Source: Bacteroidetes bacterium UBA955 (lineage in GTDB: Bacteria > Bacteroidota > Bacteroidia > NS11-12g > UBA955). Taken from it: a DNA stretch of 5,920 nt. The position numbers and the translations under genes were made by a program. Positions within the stretch are counted from its first letter, which is position 1. Each line of letters starts with the position of its first letter. Of this stretch, positions 1 to 5,920 are shown in pieces. A model generated the notes under the pieces. The model saw only the letters and a program-made list of their open reading frames with translations. It ran no database searches and had not been told where the DNA came from. Location of the stretch: NCBI GenBank assembly GCA_002293105.1, contig DBCP01000011.1, forward strand, positions 1-5,920, given 5' to 3'.

Positions 1-524
1 GCAAATGCTTTGCGCTGCGCCAAGCTCAAACTGCCATTGCCCTCAGTGAAGGCTTCTAAGAAGGTATTGTATTCGTTTTTGTGGGCGATGATGGTTGTGT
101 GTGCATGGTTTTTGGCACCCGCGCGAATCAATGAAACACCGCCAATGTCAATCTTTTCGATGATGTCAACTTCGCTACCACCTGCAGCCACCGTCTCTGC
201 AAAAGGATACAAATCCACCATCACCAAGTCGTACAATGGGATTTCATACTGTGCGATCTCTTGCATGTCTTGATCCAACTCCCTGCGCGCCAAAATGCCA
301 CCGAAAACTTTTGGGTGTAACGTTTTTACGCGACCGCCCAAAATAGAAGGATAGCCGGTGATGTCTTCAACGGCCACACAGGGGATGCCCATGTCTTCGA
401 TGAACTTGCGGGTTCCGCCGGTAGAATAAAGGGTTACATTTTTTTCGTGCAGTGCTTGTACGATCTTATCTAATCCGTCTTTGTAAAAAACGGAAATCAA
501 TGCAGATTGAATGGGTGAATTCAC
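1..524 (-). CDS. purH: PurH N-terminal part: IMP cyclohydrolase domain of bifunctional AICAR formyltransferase/IMP cyclohydrolase (truncated by the window edge)
   Basis: The visible 174 codons are the N-terminal IMP cyclohydrolase (MGS-like fold) domain of PurH, a cytosolic enzyme catalysing the last two steps of de novo purine synthesis (AICAR to FAICAR to IMP). Signatures seen: SALISVFYKDGLDKIV at residues 7-22, STGGT at 34-38, GRVKTLHPKVFGGILARR at 64-81 (K67 lies in the conserved lysine-containing cyclohydrolase motif), DLYPFAETVA at 104-113, EKIDIGG at 123-129 and RAGAKNH at 134-140. The C-terminal AICAR transformylase domain, expected in a protein of about 500 aa, lies outside the window. 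The start is taken as GTG at 524: an in-frame TAA lies four codons upstream at 536-534, no ATG lies between, and homology begins at residue 7. No Shine-Dalgarno sequence is visible. It follows the small Cys-rich gene in the same direction after 100 bp. Confidence 0.96.
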   Translation of the reverse strand, partial: MNSPIQSALISVFYKDGLDKIVQALHEKNVTLYSTGGTRKFIEDMGIPCVAVEDITGYPSILGGRVKTLHPKVFGGILARRELDQDMQEIAQYEIPLYDLVMVDLYPFAETVAAGGSEVDIIEKIDIGGVSLIRAGAKNHAHTTIIAHKNEYNTFLEAFTEGNGSLSLAQRKAF

Positions 525-528
525 AGCA

Positions 529-536
529 CAAAATTA
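529..536 (-). promoter_or_regulatory. Possible Bacteroidota-type -7 promoter element for purH
   Basis: On the minus strand this reads TAATTTTG, an exact match to the TAnnTTTG -7 consensus known for the primary sigma factor of Bacteroidota. It lies only 4 nt before the purH GTG, so a transcript from it would have almost no leader. I could not find a well-spaced -33 TTG, and an 8-bp match with two free positions can arise by chance in AT-rich spacer, so this is a candidate only. Confidence 0.3.
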
Positions 537-559
537 GGGCTAATTGCCACGATTAGGGG
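533..559. repeat. Short direct and inverted repeats upstream of purH
   Basis: On the plus strand ATTAGGG occurs at 533-539 and again at 552-558, 19 bp apart. Between and overlapping them is an inverted repeat, CTAAT at 540-544 and ATTAG at 552-556, with a 7-nt gap. The block sits directly upstream of the candidate -7 element and could be an operator or a small hairpin. Both arms are short, so chance is a real alternative. Confidence 0.3.
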
Positions 560-563
560 CGAT

Positions 564-590
564 AAAACCTTGAAGTTTATCCCAAGTTTT
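564..590. terminator. Weak terminator-like hairpin between the Cys-rich gene and purH
   Basis: AAAACCTTG at 564-572 can pair with CAAGTTTT at 583-590 with one bulged base and a 10-nt loop. Minus-strand transcription from the secA side would give a stem ending in GGTTTT and then ATC. The stem is AU-rich and lacks a long U-run, so termination would be weak at best. It is the only terminator-like structure I see in this 100-bp spacer (525-624). Confidence 0.18.
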
Positions 591-624
591 TCACAACCTG
601 AAAGGCATGGGTTAATTGTCCGAT

Positions 625-816
625 CTATCGCTCCGCGTTTGGATCGATGTCTCTACCTCCCCGACGGTGTTTGGGGGTGTACGGACAATGTCTGCAACCA
701 TTCCCGCAACAAAATCCGCGCTTCTGGTGGTAGGCTCCAGTGAAGACCAAAAAGCCGTTTTCGAAATAATAATCCGCCTCTGCTGGTTTCTCAACCTTGG
801 GATCAGTCTTTGCCAT
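625..816 (-). CDS. Small Cys-rich protein, DUF5522-like (63 aa)
   Basis: The product is a 63-residue protein of unknown function. Its core, AYHQKRGFCCGNGCRHCPY (residues 28-46), has four clustered cysteines, C36, C37, C41 and C44 (CC-x3-C-x2-C), and recalls the small DUF5522 family from memory; a profile search was not possible. The arrangement suggests metal binding, which is inference. The N-terminus is charged (KTDPKVEKPAEAD), the tail is basic then acidic (KHRRGGRDIDPNAER), and there is no signal peptide or membrane segment, so it is probably cytosolic. The ATG at 816 overlaps the last 14 nt of secA in another frame, suggesting translational coupling. An in-frame ATG at 870 is possible but would add 18 residues encoded inside the SecA zinc-binding tail with no family resemblance, so the shorter form is preferred. 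The stop is TAG. Confidence 0.8.
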   Translation of the reverse strand: MAKTDPKVEKPAEADYYFENGFLVFTGAYHQKRGFCCGNGCRHCPYTPKHRRGGRDIDPNAER

Positions 817-3800
817 GACAAGCTTTGAACTTTTTACCGCTGCCGCAAGGACAAGGGTCGTTCCGTCCAATCTTCAAATCGTTGATAATTGGGTTTTGGG
901 TTGGACGCGGGGCCGACATTTCCGGTGAAGGTGCCGCCGATGAGCCCATATCGCCTCCCAAGCTTTCCATTTCAGGTCTGCTGGTTTGGATTTTTGGATC
1001 TTGGCGTTTCAATGCAGGACGGGCTTCTGATACCTCATTTTCTGCATGGATGCGTGCGCGGAACAACATGCCCAATACCTGGGTGTTGATGCGCGTTAAC
1101 ATCTTGCCAAACAACTCAAAACTCTCGATTTTATAAATCAACAACGGATCTTTCTGCTCGTATTGCGCGTTGTGAGAACTTTGCTTCAATTCATCCAATT
1201 CCCGCAAATGCTCTTTCCATTCGTCATCCAAAATGGATAGGGTAGCACTCTTCTCCAATTCATGAATCATGGCCCGGCAATCTGATTCCAAGGCCTTGTT
1301 CATGTTAACGGTAAGCTGGTATTGGTGTGTGCCATCGGTCATCGGTACAACCACATTCTCGATGCGTTCACCCTGCTCGGCGCGAATGCTCTGAAATACT
1401 GGCAATGCTTGAATGCGCATGTTTTCCGTTTTGTGGGCGTATCGCTGGGTTAAATCATCAAACAATCGTTCGGCCAATTCCTCTGCTGACTTAGCACTAT
1501 CAAACTCGTCCTCGCTGAACGGCAAATCCATGGCCAAGGTGCGAATCACTTCCAACTCCAACTCCATGTATTGACCGCCGTTTTTGTACTGCTCAACGGT
1601 TTCCTGACACCAATTGTACAACATGTTGCGTAAATCGATGCTCAAACGCTCGCCAAACAAGGCATTGCTACGCATGCGGTAAATGTTCGTGCGCTGCTTG
1701 TTCATGACATCGTCGTACTCCAACAAACGCTTACGAACACCAAAGTTGTTCTGCTCCATGCGCTTTTGGTTCCGTTCGATGGTTTGGGTCATCATGCTGT
1801 TTTCAATCACATCATCTTCACCATAGCCAAAACGGTCCATCAGTTTGCTCACGCGCTCTGATCCGAAAATTCGCATCAAATCATCCTCCAAACTCACGTA
1901 AAAACGGGATGTTCCTGGATCGCCTTGACGACCTGCACGTCCGCGGAGCTGTCTATCAACCCGGCGACTATCATGTCGCTCAGTACCAATAATTGCCAAT
2001 CCGCCCAACGCTTTCACCTCGTCGTCGATCTTGATATCCGTACCACGACCGGCCATGTTTGTGGCGATGGTCACAGCACCTTTTAGTCCTGCTTCGGCCA
2101 CGATTCCGGCCTCGTTCTGGTGCTGTTTGGCGTTCAATACATTGTGTTTGATGCCACGCAACTTCAGCATTCGGCTTAGCAATTCGCTCACTTCAACCGA
2201 TGTTGTACCTACCAAAACGGGTCTTCCTGCAGTGCTCAATTGCACCACTTCGTCGATCACCGCATTGTATTTGGCACGCTTCGATTTGTATACCAAGTCT
2301 TCTTGATCGGTTCTAGAAATGCCCCTGTTGGTAGGGATCACCATCACGCCCAATTTGTAAATATCCCACAATTCCTGGGCTTCGGTTTCAGCCGTACCCG
2401 TCATACCCGCCAACTTGTGGTACATGCGGAAATAGTTTTGCAGTGTAATGGTGGCGTAGGTTTGGGTTGCCGCTTCCACGCGCACGTTTTCTTTGGCCTC
2501 GATTGCTTGGTGCAAACCATCAGAGTATCGGCGGCCTTCCATGACACGACCGGTTTGTTCGTCCACGATTTTTACTTTGCCATCGGCGAGGATGTATTCC
2601 ACATCTTGCTCGAATAAAGTGTAGGCTTTCAATAACTGTTGCACGGAGTGAATGCGCTCGCTTTTTTCAGCGAAATCTTGCATTAACACATCTTTGCGTT
2701 TCAATTTGTCGGCTTCGCCATCACTGCTACGTTCAATTTCTGCCATTTCAAAGCCCACATCGGGCAACACGAAGAAATTGGCGTCTGATTCACCTTGGGT
2801 GATTAATTCCAGCCCTTTTTCAGTCAATTCTACGCTGTTGGTTTTCTCTTCGATGGTGAAATACAGAGGAGAATCTGCCAACGGCATTTCCTTTTGCTGG
2901 TCTTGCAAATAGTGGTTTTCGGTTTTGGTTAGGATACTGCGAACGCCGCTTTCTCCCAAGAATTTGATTACGGCTTTGTTTTTAGGCAATCCACGGAATG
3001 CGCGCAACAAGGCCAATCCACCTTCGCCTTCTTTGTGACCGGTATTTCCGGCGGCAATCAATTTTTTGGCTTCTACCAAAGCCGTATTGGCGTAGCGTTT
3101 TTGTGCCTCTACCAATTTTTCAATGCGGGGCTTCAATGCCTCGAACTGTTGAATATCTCCTTTGGGGGTTGGTCCGCTGATAATCAACGGGGTACGGGCA
3201 TCATCAATCAATACCGAATCCGCTTCATCAATCATCGCATAGTGGTGCTTGCGTTGCACTTGCTCTTCTGGCGTATGGGCCATGTTGTCGCGCAAGTAAT
3301 CAAAGCCAAATTCGTTGTTGGTTCCGTAGGTGATGTCGGCCAAATACGCTTTTGTACGCTCTTCGCTGTTGGGGCGATGATATTCCAAGCAATCAACGGT
3401 CAGTCCCAAGAAATTAAACAGAGGGGCGTTCCATTCACTGTCACGACGGGCCAAGTATTCATTCACGGTAACCATGTGTACACCGCGTTTTCCCAATGCG
3501 TTGAGGTAGGCGGGCAGGGTACTCACCAACGTTTTACCTTCACCGGTAGCCATTTCTGATATTTTTCCTCGGTGCAAGGCGATACCTCCAATCAACTGTA
3601 CATCGTAATGCACCATGTTCCAGCGGATTTTACCACCGGCGGCCGTCCATTCGTTCTTGTATGATACCTGGTCACCCTGGATGGCGATGTGCGGGTGCTT
3701 CAAGGCAAGTGCGCGATCGAGTTCTGTGGCCTGTGCCATTACCTCCGTATTTTCCGTGAAACGGCGCGCAGTTTCTTTTACCACAGCGAACGCTTCAGGC

Positions 3801-4138
3801 AGCAATTCTGCCAAAATATCTTCCAGTTCTTTGTCGCGCTTCTTTTCAATCTCATCCAACGCGTTGAACAAATCGTCTTTCAGTTCAACATCGGTTTCTG
3901 CAGTTTCTGCCAATTGTTTTTTGTAATCGGCGATTTCCGTGTCGATTTCCAACAAGTGTGCGTTGATGCGGTCAATGAACTCTTGCGTTTTACCACGAAG
4001 GGCATCGTTACTCAACGATGCGTATTCTTCGAAAAACGAGTTGATTTGGGCCACAATGGGCTCTATTTCTTTCAACGCTTTTTCGGCAGATGTGCCGCCA
4101 AGCAACTTGGAGAATGATTTGAGGATATTGCCAAACAT
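803..4138 (-). CDS. secA: SecA, preprotein translocase ATPase subunit (1111 aa, complete)
   Basis: SecA is the cytosolic ATPase motor that pushes unfolded preproteins through the SecYEG channel. Visible motifs: Walker A TGEGKT (198-203), Walker B DEAD (304-307) followed by DDARTPLIISG, YGTNNEFGFDYLRDNMA (271-287), VDEQTGR (525-531), MTGTAETEA (579-587), NMAGRGTDI (694-702) and the arginine-finger region RQLRGRAGRQGDPG (729-742). The helical scaffold and wing region follows to about 1035. A Pro/Ser-rich linker (about 1040-1083) leads to the SEC-C zinc motif, CPCGSGKKFKACHG (1096-1109), with C1096, C1098, C1107 and H1108 as ligands. It is about 200 aa longer than E. coli SecA. Extra segments lie near residues 60-108, 130-172 and 345-420, as in other Bacteroidota SecA proteins. 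The ATG at 4138 gives the usual MFGNILKSFSKLLG opening. No Shine-Dalgarno sequence precedes it. It is the first gene of a leftward group. Confidence 0.99.
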   Translation of the reverse strand: MFGNILKSFSKLLGGTSAEKALKEIEPIVAQINSFFEEYASLSNDALRGKTQEFIDRINAHLLEIDTEIADYKKQLAETAETDVELKDDLFNALDEIEKKRDKELEDILAELLPEAFAVVKETARRFTENTEVMAQATELDRALALKHPHIAIQGDQVSYKNEWTAAGGKIRWNMVHYDVQLIGGIALHRGKISEMATGEGKTLVSTLPAYLNALGKRGVHMVTVNEYLARRDSEWNAPLFNFLGLTVDCLEYHRPNSEERTKAYLADITYGTNNEFGFDYLRDNMAHTPEEQVQRKHHYAMIDEADSVLIDDARTPLIISGPTPKGDIQQFEALKPRIEKLVEAQKRYANTALVEAKKLIAAGNTGHKEGEGGLALLRAFRGLPKNKAVIKFLGESGVRSILTKTENHYLQDQQKEMPLADSPLYFTIEEKTNSVELTEKGLELITQGESDANFFVLPDVGFEMAEIERSSDGEADKLKRKDVLMQDFAEKSERIHSVQQLLKAYTLFEQDVEYILADGKVKIVDEQTGRVMEGRRYSDGLHQAIEAKENVRVEAATQTYATITLQNYFRMYHKLAGMTGTAETEAQELWDIYKLGVMVIPTNRGISRTDQEDLVYKSKRAKYNAVIDEVVQLSTAGRPVLVGTTSVEVSELLSRMLKLRGIKHNVLNAKQHQNEAGIVAEAGLKGAVTIATNMAGRGTDIKIDDEVKALGGLAIIGTERHDSRRVDRQLRGRAGRQGDPGTSRFYVSLEDDLMRIFGSERVSKLMDRFGYGEDDVIENSMMTQTIERNQKRMEQNNFGVRKRLLEYDDVMNKQRTNIYRMRSNALFGERLSIDLRNMLYNWCQETVEQYKNGGQYMELELEVIRTLAMDLPFSEDEFDSAKSAEELAERLFDDLTQRYAHKTENMRIQALPVFQSIRAEQGERIENVVVPMTDGTHQYQLTVNMNKALESDCRAMIHELEKSATLSILDDEWKEHLRELDELKQSSHNAQYEQKDPLLIYKIESFELFGKMLTRINTQVLGMLFRARIHAENEVSEARPALKRQDPKIQTSRPEMESLGGDMGSSAAPSPEMSAPRPTQNPIINDLKIGRNDPCPCGSGKKFKACHGKD

Positions 4139-4148
4139 GATAAGTATG

Positions 4149-4156
4149 CGAAAATA
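4149..4156 (-). promoter_or_regulatory. Possible -7 promoter element for secA
   Basis: On the minus strand this reads TATTTTCG, seven of eight positions (counting the two free ones) against TAnnTTTG. It lies 10 nt before the secA ATG and would give a very short leader. A TTTTCG about 17 nt further upstream is a poor match to the -33 element. The assignment is tentative. Confidence 0.18.
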
Positions 4157-4212
4157 CGGTTTATTTGGGTTTGCGAAAATCTTGCCAAGGATGATTTATG
4201 ACGAAATGACCG

Positions 4213-4231
4213 ACATTTAATGCACATTTAA
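4213..4231. repeat. Phased direct repeat ACATTTAA in the secA/receptor divergent region
   Basis: The octamer ACATTTAA occurs at 4213-4220 and at 4224-4231, separated by TGC, so the copies start 11 bp apart and face the same side of the helix. They sit in the 157-bp spacer between two divergent genes, 65-83 bp before the receptor start. Tandem direct repeats with near-helical spacing are a common form of regulator site, so this could be an operator for either gene. No regulator can be named from the sequence. Confidence 0.4.
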
Positions 4232-4241
4232 CGGACCGCTA

Positions 4242-4253
4242 CACAATTTTGTG
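4242..4253. promoter_or_regulatory. Near-palindrome overlapping a possible -7 element of the receptor gene
   Basis: CACAA (4242-4246) and TTGTG (4249-4253) form perfect 5-bp arms around a central TT. The plus-strand stretch CAATTTTG at 4244-4251 within it matches TAnnTTTG except for the first base and would start transcription about 38-40 nt before the receptor ATG. No good -33 element is seen at standard spacing. A second partial match, TATTTTG at 4277-4283, is one base short between TA and TTTG. Which one, if any, is used cannot be decided here. Confidence 0.25.
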
Positions 4254-4295
4254 GAATTTTAAAACCCTTTCAGGGCTATTTTGTTTAACTTTAAC

Positions 4296-5920
4296 ATGAG
4301 AGTATTTTTTACAGTATTGGGTCTGCTTTTGGCACATGTGGCCACAGCCCAAGTAGTTATTCAAGGAAAAGTGGTGGATGTGATGAGTCGTAAACCCTTG
4401 GTTGGGGCGAAGGTTCAGCTCGACAAACAAGAGGTGTTTGTACAAACTACCGCCGACGGTTCTTTCGCCATTAACAACATAGACCCAGGCTATCACACCG
4501 TCACCGCAACCTTAGACGGCTACGAATCAGAAACGTCTTCGGAGCTGTTGTTCACTTACGACAAGTCGCCTTTTATTACCCTGGAAATGCAATCATTGGC
4601 ATCGGGTGTGGGAGAGGTTACAATTCGCAAAACCAGTATCCAGAAGCGCGAGGCAGAAAGCCCCGTATCTTCCCAAAAACTGAGCATTCGCGAGATCGAG
4701 CGCAATCCCGGTGGAAACCGCGATATCTCCAAAATTATCCAAAGTTTGCCCGGTGTAATTAGCGTTCCTGGATTTCGAAATGACGTAGTCATTCGCGGAG
4801 GATCCCCATCGGAGAACAAATTCTACCTAGACGGTATTGAAATTCCCATCATCAACCACTTTCAAACCCAAGGAAGTACCGGCGGACCGGTGGGCTTGCT
4901 CAACGTGAATTTTATCAAAGAAGTGAACTTTTACACCGGTGCGTTTCCTGTCAATTACGCAAACGGTTTGAGTAGCGTGTTGGATTTTCGACAGATGGAT
5001 GGCAATGCCAACAAAGCCAAATATCGCTTTACCTTGGGAAGTAGCGATGTGGGGTTTACCGCCGACGGTCCGATAGGCAAAAAAACCACGTACATTTTCT
5101 CGGCACGACAAAGTTACCTGCAGGGGTTGTTTTCATTGTTGGGACTGCCATTTTTACCGAATTTCATTGATTATCAAGCCAAAGTAAAAGTGAAATTGAA
5201 TGAGAAGGATGATATTTCCTTTTTGATGGTGGGTGCGGTGGATTTCTTCCGATTGAATTTGAAAGTGAATGACAACATTACCGACAGCATTCAATTGAAA
5301 AGCAATAAATACATTCTGGGCTATCTGCCTGTTTATAGACAATGGAATTACACATTTGGTACTGTTTATACGCACTATGGCGCCCAGTCAAAAACCCAGT
5401 ATTTTTTGAGCCGCAACATGCTCAATAATACATCGTATAAATACCGCAACAACGACGAGAGCAGCGAAGACAACCGCATCTTCAATTACAAAAGCATCGA
5501 GGAAGAAAACAAATTGCGCATCGAGAATTCTCGCACTCTCCGCAAATGGAAATTGTTGGCGGGAACTGGATTGGAATACGTGCAGTTTGGGGTTGATAAC
5601 AAAGCCAAAATACTGATTCCCGGTGCCCCAGGTACCGCGGGAACCATCCAAGATATCGCTTTCTCCACGCAGCTAGACTTGGCAAAATACAGCGGGTTTG
5701 TTCGTGCGTACCGCAATGTCATGGGCAATGGTACGTTGAGCTTCGCAGGTCGTTTAGACGGAAATACATACAATAAACACATGCAAAATGTGCTGAATCA
5801 ACCCACGGCATCGGTGAGTGCAAGTTTGCCAACTCCTGTGAATGGTTTGTTTTTCAATGCCAACGTAGGCCAGTTTACGCAATTGCCGTCTTACACCATT
5901 TTGGGTTATCGCAATGCCGC
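4296..5920 (+). CDS. TonB-dependent outer-membrane receptor with carboxypeptidase-regulatory-like N-terminal domain (3' end outside window)
   Basis: This encodes an outer-membrane active-transport receptor whose substrate cannot be told from the sequence. The 541 visible codons show, in order: a signal peptide MRVFFTVLGLLLAHVATA (1-18, likely cut before Q19); a CarboxypepD_reg-like beta-sandwich (about 20-98) with GKVVDVMSRKPLVGAKV and ADGSFAINNIDPGYHTVTA (from A53); then a plug domain (about 110-232) with NPGGNRDISKIIQSLPGV ending at V154, NDVVIRGGSPSEN around R167-G169, FYLDGIEIP from F176, and GAFPVNYANGLSSVLDF (215-231). From about 235 onward, alternating aromatic and polar beta strands fit the start of the 22-strand barrel. 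The reading frame stays open to the edge and the remaining barrel is missing. The plug type differs from SusC proteins and no susD-like gene is visible, though downstream sequence is absent. The ATG at 4296 is chosen because the signal peptide starts there; the leader is AT-rich without a Shine-Dalgarno sequence. It is divergent from secA across 157 bp. Confidence 0.94.
   Translation, partial: MRVFFTVLGLLLAHVATAQVVIQGKVVDVMSRKPLVGAKVQLDKQEVFVQTTADGSFAINNIDPGYHTVTATLDGYESETSSELLFTYDKSPFITLEMQSLASGVGEVTIRKTSIQKREAESPVSSQKLSIREIERNPGGNRDISKIIQSLPGVISVPGFRNDVVIRGGSPSENKFYLDGIEIPIINHFQTQGSTGGPVGLLNVNFIKEVNFYTGAFPVNYANGLSSVLDFRQMDGNANKAKYRFTLGSSDVGFTADGPIGKKTTYIFSARQSYLQGLFSLLGLPFLPNFIDYQAKVKVKLNEKDDISFLMVGAVDFFRLNLKVNDNITDSIQLKSNKYILGYLPVYRQWNYTFGTVYTHYGAQSKTQYFLSRNMLNNTSYKYRNNDESSEDNRIFNYKSIEEENKLRIENSRTLRKWKLLAGTGLEYVQFGVDNKAKILIPGAPGTAGTIQDIAFSTQLDLAKYSGFVRAYRNVMGNGTLSFAGRLDGNTYNKHMQNVLNQPTASVSASLPTPVNGLFFNANVGQFTQLPSYTILGYRNA

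Noticed and set aside
10..273. Plus-strand 87-codon frame at the left edge
   Set aside because: It is antisense to the conserved IMP cyclohydrolase domain of purH.
612..828. Open frames on both strands (69 and 70 codons) over the Cys-rich gene
   Set aside because: They share the stretch with the 63-aa frame that has the coherent cysteine motif and family resemblance, so they are shadows.
2240..2617. Plus-strand open frame of 125 codons, and the 174-codon frame at 3035-3559
   Set aside because: Both lie wholly antisense to strongly conserved secA codons, have no recognisable domain, and their composition is what the opposite strand of a coding gene gives.
4266..4276. CCCT-TTC-AGGG hairpin before the receptor gene
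   Set aside because: The inverted arms are only 4 bp and no U-run follows in a useful position, so it is not supported as a terminator or attenuator.
4239..5782. Minus-strand frames of 67-98 codons over the receptor gene and its upstream spacer
   Set aside because: The plus-strand frame is open for 541 codons with signal peptide, regulatory-like domain and plug motifs; the minus frames show no family features.
1..5920. A novel defence, mobile or biosynthetic system
   Set aside because: The window contains purH, secA, a small conserved-looking protein and a transporter receptor. No integrase, transposase, toxin-antitoxin pair, CRISPR-like array or long repeat was seen on either strand.

Overview
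The window looks like a chromosomal segment from a member of the Bacteroidota. Four things point there. SecA is long (1111 aa) and carries the insertions typical of that phylum. There is a signal-peptide-bearing TonB-dependent receptor with an N-terminal carboxypeptidase-regulatory-like domain. No gene start has a convincing Shine-Dalgarno sequence. Candidate promoters resemble the phylum's TAnnTTTG -7 element. The sequence does not fix the genus; a flavobacterial or related lineage is a guess.

Layout from left to right. Positions 1-524 (minus strand) hold the first 174 codons of purH, the last-step enzyme of de novo purine synthesis; the gene runs off the left edge. Positions 525-624 are a short spacer with a possible purH promoter and a weak hairpin. 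Positions 625-816 (minus) encode a 63-residue cysteine-rich protein resembling the DUF5522 family, whose start overlaps the end of secA by 14 nt. Positions 803-4138 (minus) are a complete secA. Positions 4139-4295 form a divergent intergenic region with a phased direct repeat and a near-palindrome. From 4296 to the right edge (plus) lies the first 541 codons of a TonB-dependent outer-membrane receptor.

The minus-strand genes read secA, then the small Cys-rich gene, then purH. The 14-nt overlap makes translational coupling of the first two likely; purH, 100 bp further on, may be co-transcribed or have its own promoter. SecA drives export through SecYEG, so it would also export the receptor encoded divergently, but that is a general dependence and not evidence of a dedicated system.

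I found no RNA gene, mobile element, CRISPR array or phage-like feature, and no gene-free stretch above 157 bp. This is mostly ordinary housekeeping sequence. The points most worth following are the Cys-rich protein fused by overlap to secA and the regulatory-looking motifs in the two spacers.
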